Positions 26,531 to 33,730 of a stretch of DNA of 64,000 nt are shown here, piece by piece. This DNA is from Vibrio zhugei (GTDB lineage Bacteria > Pseudomonadota > Gammaproteobacteria > Enterobacterales > Vibrionaceae), in the NCBI RefSeq assembly GCF_003716875.1, contig NZ_CP033078.1, positions 2,728,001 through 2,792,000 of the forward strand, in the 5' to 3' direction. The position numbers and the translations under genes are program-made. Every line of letters starts with the position of its first letter. Position 1 is the first letter of the stretch. The notes below the pieces were generated by a model. It had not been told where the DNA came from. It saw only the letters and a program-made list of their open reading frames with translations, and did no database searches.

Positions 26531-26906
26531 CTTTATATACTATCTGTGTGGAGAATCCTCGCTCATCAATATACTCATCCATCGCCCCAACCCTTCCAAG
26601 AACAGGAATGCTTTTCTCAGGACGTTCATTTGATGGTTCGCCAAGAGCTTTCCTAACCTGGGTACGTTGAGTTAACAAATTAAGCGCCCCCTCATAAAAA
26701 GCAGGATTAGTTACTACAATAGTGGTTAACACTGAAGTTTGACGATCAAATCTCAGTTCTACGCCAGAAGAATCAACACATATATAGAATGCATCACTTT
26801 TAGAGTTCAACACTTCAGGCACATTACCTCCAATCAGAGACAAGAAGGCTGCCTGCTTTAGTAAATCATTATACTTTTTTCCCAAAAAATCCCAGTAAAT
26901 CATCAT
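26487..26906 (-). CDS. immunity-like paralogue D1, hypothetical
   Basis: 139 residues, the most complete member of the three-gene set. Pattern: YWDFLGKKYNDLLKQAAFLS, LIGGNVPEVLNSKSDAFYIC, VRKALGEPSNERPEKSIPVL, then GRVGAMDEYIDERGFSTQIV. No signal peptide; a small acidic cytoplasmic protein. The LGEP...G..D.Y pattern is what I remember for DUF6392 proteins seen near S-type pyocins, tentatively. No cognate toxin lies beside it, so it may be an orphan immunity gene. Confidence 0.65.
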   Translation of the reverse strand: MMIYWDFLGKKYNDLLKQAAFLSLIGGNVPEVLNSKSDAFYICVDSSGVELRFDRQTSVLTTIVVTNPAFYEGALNLLTQRTQVRKALGEPSNERPEKSIPVLGRVGAMDEYIDERGFSTQIVYKVGTDYVERVHYQRK

Positions 26907-26952
26907 TTAATACCAAACATTTTTTGAATATCTACTCATTGCTACAGCCAAC

Positions 26953-27174
26953 CTAATCAATGACTTCACATATTGAGATGTCACTTTCAACCTTTTGAAA
27001 GGTATAGCCAATACAGGCTTCTATTTCAGACAATTGAGCAGGAGATACATCTGCGCAATTCCCCTCTAAAGCAAACCCAAAAATCCTCAATACATCAACA
27101 CCGGACAAACCTCTCAGCTCAATACCAATTACAAGCTCTCCGGTTTCTTTACCATAAAAGTTCAATTCATACAT
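26953..27174 (-). CDS. small hypothetical protein (DUF7683-like), possible immunity accessory
   Basis: 73 residues, MYELNFYGKETGELVIGIEL then RGLSGVDVLRIFG and SPAQLSEIEACIGYTF. The layout (a K-T/E-L-V start, central bulky region, QL..IE....F end) resembles DUF7683 proteins that I recall near toxin-immunity loci. Not certain. Positioned between Im-type immunity C and the D-family genes on the same strand. Confidence 0.55.
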   Translation of the reverse strand: MYELNFYGKETGELVIGIELRGLSGVDVLRIFGFALEGNCADVSPAQLSEIEACIGYTFQKVESDISICEVID

Positions 27175-27205
27175 AAGTAAGATTTACTACTTTCTTAAGA
27201 ATCAG

Positions 27206-27487
27206 TTATGAGTCTTTAAAGCACTGTCTTCCTTGCTCTTTGTACCAAAGCTTCAATTCTTTTATCACGCCTTCTGGTGAATCTTCTCTCCCATTAGCAG
27301 GGTGGAATATCAACCCATTACCTTCAGGGTGTTCAACAATATTTGTAAAATGCTCAGCTAACTGAGATATATACTCGTCATATTCATCATTTGGTAAGTC
27401 GTTTGTTTCGGTATCCTCAAAAAAATCTTCTAGCAAGCGACGAAATTCTGCTTCTGTGTAATCTTTCAATTTAGCTTTCAGTTCCAT
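27206..27487 (-). CDS. colicin E/S-pyocin DNase immunity protein (Im family), copy C
   Basis: 93 residues with the Im2/Im7/Im8/Im9 pattern: LKDYTEAEFRRLLEDFFED near the N-terminus, then VEHPEGNGLIFHPANGREDS and VIKELKLWYKEQGRQCFK. Im proteins bind the exosite of a matching HNH DNase domain. Its ATG lies one base after the stop of the orphan DNase cassette, the standard toxin-then-immunity order, so it should protect against that cassette's nuclease. Confidence 0.9.
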   Translation of the reverse strand: MELKAKLKDYTEAEFRRLLEDFFEDTETNDLPNDEYDEYISQLAEHFTNIVEHPEGNGLIFHPANGREDSPEGVIKELKLWYKEQGRQCFKDS

Positions 27488-27488
27488 G

Positions 27489-27860
27489 TTATAAACCTTT
27501 GTGTATATCTATATGCCTTCTAGGAGTCATTACGCGTAAATTATCAACATCGTATACTTTACCACCATACTGTATCTCTTGTTGATGGTGAATCTCATAC
27601 CTTTGCCGCCCACCAACTTGTCCCTCGGGAACTGAAAATGGTGCTAATCCTCTCTTAATTAGTCTTTGATTAGAGCGACTAAATTGGTTTAGCAGTGTGG
27701 ACTCCTCAGCAACAGCCGTCCAGAACGCTTCCCTAAACACATCAAAGCTACTGAACTCTTTACCTCTCAACTTATCAGCAATTTGTGATGGAACTGGAGA
27801 GCCTAACCCTTCACTGGCTTTCTCTAACCAAATCCCCATAATATCTTCGCCAGTCCCAGT
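27489..27860 (-). pseudogene. orphan colicin-type HNH DNase domain (toxin C-terminal cassette)
   Basis: A complete colicin E/pyocin DNase domain without a toxin body: GTGEDIMGIWLEKASEGLGS, VPSQIADKLRGKEFSSFD, and the HNH core RYEIHHQQEIQYGGKVYDVD then NLRVMTPRRHIDIH. The open frame runs upstream to 27959, but that part (FDGFTAFRNGE) is the antisense of a copied small-gene tail, so it is not toxin. It begins at VVTGTGED, matching the junction VVTGQGKD of the full toxin at 28515-31025. It could recombine into the full toxin to swap specificity. It has no evident start of its own. Confidence 0.8.
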
Positions 27861-27867
27861 TACCACT

Positions 27868-28014
27868 TCACCGTTCCTGAAGGCTGTGAAGCCATCAAAG
27901 AAAAGTAACACCACCAGCAACGGTAAAAAACGACAATGGAGAGCGATTATGCTCCCCATTCTTTTTTTGTCTCAACGCATCTGTTTGAAGGTATATGTTA
28001 TCTGTTAAAAAACG
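27868..28014. repeat. direct repeat R2 (degenerate copy of R1)
   Basis: Matches R1 (25453-25598) with scattered substitutions: CACCGTTCCTGAAGGCTGTG, the AAAGAAAAGTAA gene end, the terminator (27935-27970), and GAAGGTATATGTTATC. The gene tail is cut at 27868, directly against the DNase cassette. Confidence 0.85.
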
Positions 28015-28016
28015 AC

Positions 28017-28265
28017 TTAACTCTTAAAGCAAGGCAAGCTCTGCGACAAGCGCCATTCTTTGACGATTCTAACTATATTCTCTGGCGTTCTATCCTCAGG
28101 ATTCTCTGGGTAATAAATCAGGTCTGAACCATCTGGATGCTCTGTTGTAGCGATAAAGTTTTCAAGTAATTCATCTTGATATTCATCAGAACCTTCCGCA
28201 CTGATAATAATGTTCAGTAACTCCAAAAAATCGATTTCAGTATAATCTGTTATACTTTTAACCAT
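28017..28265 (-). CDS. colicin E/S-pyocin DNase immunity protein (Im family), copy B
   Basis: 82 residues from ATG 28265, which shares bases with the stop of copy A (TGATG). Im signature: ITDYTEIDFLELLNIIISAE then TTEHPDGSDLIYYPENPEDR and VRIVKEWRLSQSLPCFK. Of the three copies, this one looks most like enterobacterial Im9 (EHPSGSDLIYYP). An upstream in-frame ATG at 28289 would overlap copy A by more. Second immunity gene after the intact toxin; possibly protective against a past or sibling toxin variant. Confidence 0.9.
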   Translation of the reverse strand: MVKSITDYTEIDFLELLNIIISAEGSDEYQDELLENFIATTEHPDGSDLIYYPENPEDRTPENIVRIVKEWRLSQSLPCFKS

Positions 28266-28525
28266 CACATCTGTTGATCTTTGAAACATGATTGTCCTTT
28301 TTCATGATACCACCGTTTTAACTCTTCAATAATTGCCTCTGATGAGTCTTCTATCCCCAACATTGTCGGGTGTGTTAACAAAGCGCTGCCTTTGGGATGA
28401 TTGATTTTTTCATTGAAAAAATTCACCAGCTCATCCAAATCATCATCACTAAAATCAAGCTCTTCAGACGCTAATAACAACTGTAAAAACTCAGACTCTG
28501 TATAATCTTGTAATCTACTTTTCAT
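28265..28525 (-). CDS. colicin E/S-pyocin DNase immunity protein (Im family), copy A
   Basis: 86 residues. Im pattern with substitutions: LQDYTESEFLQLLLASEELD, NHPKGSALLTHP and IIEELKRWYHEKGQSCFKDQ. Its ATG overlaps the last 11 bases of the toxin gene (ATGAAAAGTAG), so it is translationally coupled to the toxin and is the likely cognate immunity protein. Confidence 0.9.
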   Translation of the reverse strand: MKSRLQDYTESEFLQLLLASEELDFSDDDLDELVNFFNEKINHPKGSALLTHPTMLGIEDSSEAIIEELKRWYHEKGQSCFKDQQM

Positions 28526-31025
28526 TTGAATGAATCCTTATATGATTTTTTGCTGTGTTAATTCTTAGGTTATCAATATGATACACTTCACCGCCATGCT
28601 GAATCTGAGTAATATGGTGAATCTCATAACGAATCCTCCCACCTTTTTGATAATCTGGTAAACAAATGGGAGCGTTGCCTTTTTGTATTTGAACTTTATT
28701 CCGTTTATCGAACTGCTCAAATAACTCTGGATTCTTAGCTACTTCTTTCCATATGGCAGTTTGCAAATCAGCGAATCTATTAAACTCTTTTCCTCTTAAC
28801 GCATCCGCAATTTTTGTTGGAATATACTGTCCTTGACCGACATTCGCAGCTTCACCAAGCCAATAACCATCCTCCCATTCAACGTCTTTACCTTGACCTG
28901 TCACAACCCCAGATTCATCACGTGCAGTTTTTCGGAATACTAGGTAGAGAGGAGGGAGTCCTGCATCAGCAGGGAAAGTCACAATATACTCAGCAAGCTC
29001 TTCCTCGGGATAGAGCGCCGTGCCAATCTCTTGTTCGTGCTCTTCGATAGGACGAACCCAGATATTGTGAACATCGAGCTGATCATTTTCGGGCAATACA
29101 GTATCAGGTGTTAGTACACCCGTTGAACCATCCGGTGTCCATGTAATGGTAATCCCATTCTCTAGCTCAGCAACAAAGTGCTGTCCTTGCTGCACAGCTT
29201 CACGCTTCGCAACTCGCTCACCATAGACACTCCCCTCTCCCGTTTTGATTCCGACAACTTGCTGTTTACCATTTTCATCCGTGTACATATTGAAACGCAC
29301 ACGCATCGTCGTAGTGTCACCGGTCGCAAAATCTGGATTTCCTTCTAAGGTACCATCTGCAAGCTGAGACGGCCATAAAGCGGCCACTAGAAAGCCCCCC
29401 ATTCGCGCAAAGCCTGCTAACGCTTCGCCTGAAATCGACCATGTGCCTATCGTATTTGTCGTACTGGAGCTAAGAATGCCAAGGTTCGTTGCTGCGCCAT
29501 TTGCGGGGATCGCAAGGAGTGCCGTTTTACCATAATCGGTGGCTTTAGAAGCCGTGGTGATGGTGGTTAAGTTCGTGACGGGCAATTCTTTCTCGAACAG
29601 ACTATCGCTGTTTATCGCCTTAAACTGGGTTCCTGAGATAAGCGAGTCAGAGTAATCATAATGCGTATTCGCCAAGCAGCTATAGGTGCAAGGGGAAAGC
29701 GGAGGTAAATCGGTCGCTTTTTCTGGCGTGCTCTGGTTTTCTTCGACGGCCTTAACGGTCAGCGTATCCCCGACTCTCAATGACATCGGGTCAGCGTTGT
29801 ACTGCGGATTCAAATCCAGTAATTGTTTCGCCGACAAGCCATATTTCTCTGCAATGGCTCCCCATGATTCTCGTTGGTTGGTTTTAGAATCCGTTCCAAC
29901 AGTATGCGTTTCTGGTTTATTCTCTGTTTCCGCTGGTTGAGTAGTTTGTCTTTCTGCGACAGGCTGCTTGGGCGCAGCAAGCAATTCGCTGATATCAAGT
30001 TTAATACCATGTTGCACCAACCAGTCATCATTGAGGTTGTCGAGCTCTTCTCGGGTAATTGGCTGTTCAAGATAAATCAGATGTTGGTTTTCAACGTCTT
30101 GACCTTCGAGCTTCCAGTAAACCAGAATGGCACTTTGATAGACGTTGTAGCCTTGCTCATCATTGAGCTGCTCGTGAGTGGAACGTGTCGCGTAGAAGGC
30201 CCACTTGCCATTTCCTAGCAACTTGTACTCTTGAACTAAACGGTCATTATAGAAATGATAATAGTACCCTTCTGTTGGTAGCCCCAAACGTTCGCCAAGC
30301 TGCACTGAAGGGACAATAGGGATAAAGGCTTCTCGCACTACACCGGAGCCTATAGGCTTTACCTGCACATTGTCGGGGACGCTAATACCCAGAGCATTGG
30401 AAGCCACTGTGGCGACTAATTTTTTCGGCTCATCAAAGGCGGTATAAGCGATATATTTTGTACCGTGCTCGGTTGCCTCCGTCTGCCAACGGCCAATCAG
30501 GGCTTCTTGTTGGGTTTTCGCCAGTTCAAACGCATACCCCACGCTTTTTCGAAACGTCTCATCGGAGCAAGCCACTTCAAAGCAATATTCGTATTGCAGT
30601 TTTGGTGGTGCATCTGAGGTATCAGGTTTTACGGGCTCAGGAACGTAAGTTTCTTCAATGCTAGACGCATAACCAGCGGCGTTTTGAGTGAGCGCAGCAC
30701 TACCCGCCGCACCACCAGACGTTCTTGCTCTAGTCAGGTAAGCACTTTTCGCTTCTGGGGATAACGCCTCTTGCCCTTGCGCCGATAAGCTCCACGATTT
30801 GCTCATACCATCTCGGAGCATCACAGGCTTAGAGGGAGAATCCGTTAATAGGGCTAACTCACCACTTTTCAGCTTCTCCATAAAACGAGAATAGCTCATC
30901 CCCTGAGGGAGTGCTGAGCCTACCGCTCTCTCATCCAATCTTCCAATATCACCTTCAACCTGACCAAACTCATATGCCATCAGTTCGGTTAACCGTACCA
31001 CTCGATAACCCACAGTTATACCCAC
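28515..31025 (-). CDS. LysM/S-type pyocin-domain toxin with colicin-type HNH DNase
   Basis: 836 residues from GTG 31025; ATG 30980 (MAYEFGQVEGD) is an alternative start. N-terminal ~370 residues: unrecognised, no signal peptide. About 383-422: LysM-like repeat (WGAIAEKYGLSAKQLLDLNP then LRVGDTLTV). About 572-706: S-type pyocin domain (PF06958-like: TMRVRFNMYTDENGKQQVV, ITITWTPDGSTG, DAGLPPLYLVFR). About 710-836: colicin E-type DNase with the HNH core RYEIHHITQIQHGGEVYHID then NLRINTAKNHIRIH. It should cut DNA in competitors. The route of export (type VI secretion, lysis or other) is not shown; no secretion genes are in the window. Followed by two coupled immunity genes. Confidence 0.88.
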   Translation of the reverse strand: MGITVGYRVVRLTELMAYEFGQVEGDIGRLDERAVGSALPQGMSYSRFMEKLKSGELALLTDSPSKPVMLRDGMSKSWSLSAQGQEALSPEAKSAYLTRARTSGGAAGSAALTQNAAGYASSIEETYVPEPVKPDTSDAPPKLQYEYCFEVACSDETFRKSVGYAFELAKTQQEALIGRWQTEATEHGTKYIAYTAFDEPKKLVATVASNALGISVPDNVQVKPIGSGVVREAFIPIVPSVQLGERLGLPTEGYYYHFYNDRLVQEYKLLGNGKWAFYATRSTHEQLNDEQGYNVYQSAILVYWKLEGQDVENQHLIYLEQPITREELDNLNDDWLVQHGIKLDISELLAAPKQPVAERQTTQPAETENKPETHTVGTDSKTNQRESWGAIAEKYGLSAKQLLDLNPQYNADPMSLRVGDTLTVKAVEENQSTPEKATDLPPLSPCTYSCLANTHYDYSDSLISGTQFKAINSDSLFEKELPVTNLTTITTASKATDYGKTALLAIPANGAATNLGILSSSTTNTIGTWSISGEALAGFARMGGFLVAALWPSQLADGTLEGNPDFATGDTTTMRVRFNMYTDENGKQQVVGIKTGEGSVYGERVAKREAVQQGQHFVAELENGITITWTPDGSTGVLTPDTVLPENDQLDVHNIWVRPIEEHEQEIGTALYPEEELAEYIVTFPADAGLPPLYLVFRKTARDESGVVTGQGKDVEWEDGYWLGEAANVGQGQYIPTKIADALRGKEFNRFADLQTAIWKEVAKNPELFEQFDKRNKVQIQKGNAPICLPDYQKGGRIRYEIHHITQIQHGGEVYHIDNLRINTAKNHIRIHSNEK

Positions 31026-31310
31026 CCACTACATTGAATGGCCGTATTCTACCCAACCAAATAAAATTGCAGCATTTATAATCATGGGTTAATGCTACCA
31101 ATTGTAGGCTTTGTGATTTTCACCCACCGAATCCAGACCTATCGATAATGACTTAATCATTAACCAACATACCCCAAACAAAAATAGGGCATAATTTGAG
31201 AGGTATCACCCTCTCAAATTATGAAGTCTCATATTAATCGGCTTATGTTGATTCAACTTCTAACAGGTCAACTCTCTCATTCCATTCAACATCAGAGGTC
31301 TCTTATGTTG
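31026..31310. other. intergenic region with a perfect inverted repeat
   Basis: No gene seen. It contains a perfect 14-bp inverted repeat, CATAATTTGAGAGG (31190-31203) and its complement (31210-31223), with a 6-nt loop and no T-run. It may be an operator, a mobile-element remnant or an mRNA hairpin. The toxin promoter should also lie here. Confidence 0.5.
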
Positions 31311-32195
31311 CTATATTGCATGGTGGTTCATTAAGTAACGCATTTGTTCCGTAAGCCAATCAGTGAGTGTATTATTTGGACTATCAAGCCGTTTCACGAT
31401 ACCTATTTCAATTAACTGCTCGGTTAAAACGTCACTCTTGGCGATTTTGATTTGCTCAAAAAACCAATCCGCCTTGGCAATATGCTCAGGCACGATAGCC
31501 CACCCTTGATTCTGCGTCACCAACTCACAAATAAAATAGTAGCTGTCTAAATCCCAATGATCGGGGCTGAGGGCTTTTTCACGATTCTCTCCTGAACGAT
31601 TACAGAGGACAAACTGACGATATTGCTGTAGTTGAGAAAGGGTTAAAACAGGCTCTTGAGCCAACGGGTGCCCCTTACCGACAATGAGAATTTTTTTAAA
31701 GTATCCTAATGACTGTAAGGTTAACTTTGGCGGGATCGCACTGTTACTGATCATAAAGCCAATGTCGGCTTTTTGATTGGCGATGGCCTTCGCGATGTCG
31801 TCTTGTGAGCCATTAGTGATCACCAGATGGGTGTTGGGAAACAAGTCCCCTATTTGAGAGAAAATAGAATGGATTGTCTCCAATGGTAACGCTTCATCCA
31901 AGGCGATCCGCAACGAAATCGGCTCTTTGTTTGCAGCGGATAACGCTCGCGAATCTAAGCGTAAGCATTGATTGAGCACAGCGCGTGCTTCGGGGAGCAT
32001 TTCGGTCCCTAGAGGTGTTAATACCGGAAATTTCGAGCGACGGTCAAATAACTCAAAACCTAAATCCACCTCTAAATTTGCGATGGCACTGCTAATGCGT
32101 GATTGGGCTTTTTTTAACTGTCTGGCGGCGGCAGAAAAAGAACCAAGTTCAGCCGCGGTCACAAACGCCAATAATTGATCCAATGTCCAATTCAT
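31311..32195 (-). CDS. LysR-family transcriptional regulator
   Basis: 294 residues from ATG 32195 (MNWTLDQLLAFVTAAELGSF), chosen because GGAG lies 7 nt upstream; in-frame starts to 32240 exist. N-terminal winged HTH (FSAAARQLKKAQSRISSAIA then NLEVDLGFELFDR) and a C-terminal substrate-binding region (LRIALDEALPLETIHSIFSQ). Divergent from the MATE exporter at 32333, so it probably controls that gene. Ligand unknown. Confidence 0.9.
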   Translation of the reverse strand: MNWTLDQLLAFVTAAELGSFSAAARQLKKAQSRISSAIANLEVDLGFELFDRRSKFPVLTPLGTEMLPEARAVLNQCLRLDSRALSAANKEPISLRIALDEALPLETIHSIFSQIGDLFPNTHLVITNGSQDDIAKAIANQKADIGFMISNSAIPPKLTLQSLGYFKKILIVGKGHPLAQEPVLTLSQLQQYRQFVLCNRSGENREKALSPDHWDLDSYYFICELVTQNQGWAIVPEHIAKADWFFEQIKIAKSDVLTEQLIEIGIVKRLDSPNNTLTDWLTEQMRYLMNHHAI

Positions 32196-32332
32196 TTTTT
32201 TCTCCATAAACGCGTGGGCCTCTTGGCGAGTCACTGCCATGCTTCCATCCTATAAGCGGATGGTAACTAACTTTCTTATATCTCAATTAAGTATATTATC
32301 CCCGAATTAATCCTTCTTGGGTATAGTTTGTT

Positions 32333-33688
32333 ATGCAAGTCGAACCGCAATTTAAACCATCACAATCTGTCGCTGGTGCCTTTTGGCGTTTTGCTATTCC
32401 GTCAATTATTGCCATGTTAGTCAGCGGCTTGTATCAGATCATTGATGGTTTTTTCGTTGGCCACTTTGTCGGCGCAACCGGGTTAGCAGGAATCAACATG
32501 GCGATCCCGCCGCTAGGCCTCATCATGGGATTTGGCATGTTGATTGGAATGGGCGGTGGCAGCGTCTTATCTCACTACCGAGGTGACAACAACCTCAGCG
32601 GGACTCAAGCGACCTTAGTCACGTCGCTGTGCCTGATGGTGTTGATTGGATTATTGGCAACGGTGATTTTTATTGTGTTTGGGCAAAGCATGCTCGATCT
32701 GCAAGGCGCAACAGGCATCACGCTGGCAATGAGCTGGGATTATGTACAAATCATGTCGTTCGGCGCACTGATTTCCGTTGGGGCGAGTGCGATGCCCATG
32801 CTGGTTCGCAATGACGACAGCCCGAATCTCTCCACCGTATTCATTGTTGTCGGAGCATTAGCCAATATTGTCTTGGATTATCTCTTCCTCGGCTATCTCG
32901 ACATGGGATTACAAGGAGCGGCCATTGCAACTCTTATTGCGCAACTGCTCACCTGCATACTGTGTTTACGGTATTTTGTCTCCGCCAAAGCCAAAACGAC
33001 ATTGGCGATAAAACAACTCGATACTGGCCTTGCGGTTCGTATCATTCAATTAGGTGCTTCCAACTTAGTGATGTTCATCTACTTCAGCTTTGTCATGGCG
33101 TTTCACAACCTACAATTTATGGCGTATGGCGATACAACGCAACTCGCCGCTTTTGCGATTGTGGGGTACTTAGCGAGCGGTTACTACTTCTTTGCGGAAG
33201 GTTTAGTCAGTGGTTTGCAGCCCCCAGTGAGCTACTATTTAGGTGCCAAGCAATACCAACGCATTATCGAGACCGTTAAATTGGCATTTTCGGTGACCGT
33301 CGGCTCAGGAATTGTCTTGGTTATATTGCTCAATCTTTTTCCCGAGCAGTTCATCAGCATTTTCACAACCGGAAATACGGCATTAATTGCAGCAAGCAAG
33401 AACGGCGTTCACCTCCACCTTATTGCACTGTGTTTAGATGGTTTCTTATTCATGGCGTCCGTTTACTTCATCGCGGTGGGCAAAAGCAGACAAGCTCTAT
33501 TTGTCTCGGTTGGCAACATGTTAATACAGGTGCCCTTTCTATACGTATTACCGAAATACCTCGGCATCGATGGTGTTTGGTTAGCGGTTCCTTTATCGAA
33601 TATTGCCTTCTCACTCATCGTGCTGCCCATGTTACTCATCAATCTAAAAGGCCTCATGAACACACATCACCAACAACAGTGGGTTTAA
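32333..33688 (+). CDS. MATE-family efflux transporter
   Basis: 451 residues, about 12 membrane segments in two related halves, typical MATE. Start region FWRFAIPSIIAMLVSGLYQI then IDGFFVGHFVGATGLAGINM is characteristic of the bacterial branch that includes Na+-coupled drug exporters such as those described in vibrios. Expected to expel cationic compounds across the inner membrane using a Na+ or H+ gradient. Divergent LysR gene; ends at an intrinsic terminator. Confidence 0.9.
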   Translation: MQVEPQFKPSQSVAGAFWRFAIPSIIAMLVSGLYQIIDGFFVGHFVGATGLAGINMAIPPLGLIMGFGMLIGMGGGSVLSHYRGDNNLSGTQATLVTSLCLMVLIGLLATVIFIVFGQSMLDLQGATGITLAMSWDYVQIMSFGALISVGASAMPMLVRNDDSPNLSTVFIVVGALANIVLDYLFLGYLDMGLQGAAIATLIAQLLTCILCLRYFVSAKAKTTLAIKQLDTGLAVRIIQLGASNLVMFIYFSFVMAFHNLQFMAYGDTTQLAAFAIVGYLASGYYFFAEGLVSGLQPPVSYYLGAKQYQRIIETVKLAFSVTVGSGIVLVILLNLFPEQFISIFTTGNTALIAASKNGVHLHLIALCLDGFLFMASVYFIAVGKSRQALFVSVGNMLIQVPFLYVLPKYLGIDGVWLAVPLSNIAFSLIVLPMLLINLKGLMNTHHQQQWV

Positions 33689-33693
33689 AAAAC

Positions 33694-33721
33694 AAAAAAG
33701 CCGACCATCGTCGGCTTTTTC
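33694..33721. terminator. bidirectional intrinsic terminator
   Basis: GCCGAC (33700-33705) CATC GTCGGC (33710-33715) stem extended by A/T runs on both sides. Serves the MATE gene (plus) and the GH3 gene ending at 33731 (minus). Confidence 0.9.
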
Positions 33722-33730
33722 CTTATGAGG

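Noticed and set aside
27861..27959. N-terminal extension of the orphan DNase ORF as a signal peptide
   Set aside because: The hydrophobic stretch is antisense of the R2 repeat, so it is not a selected leader.
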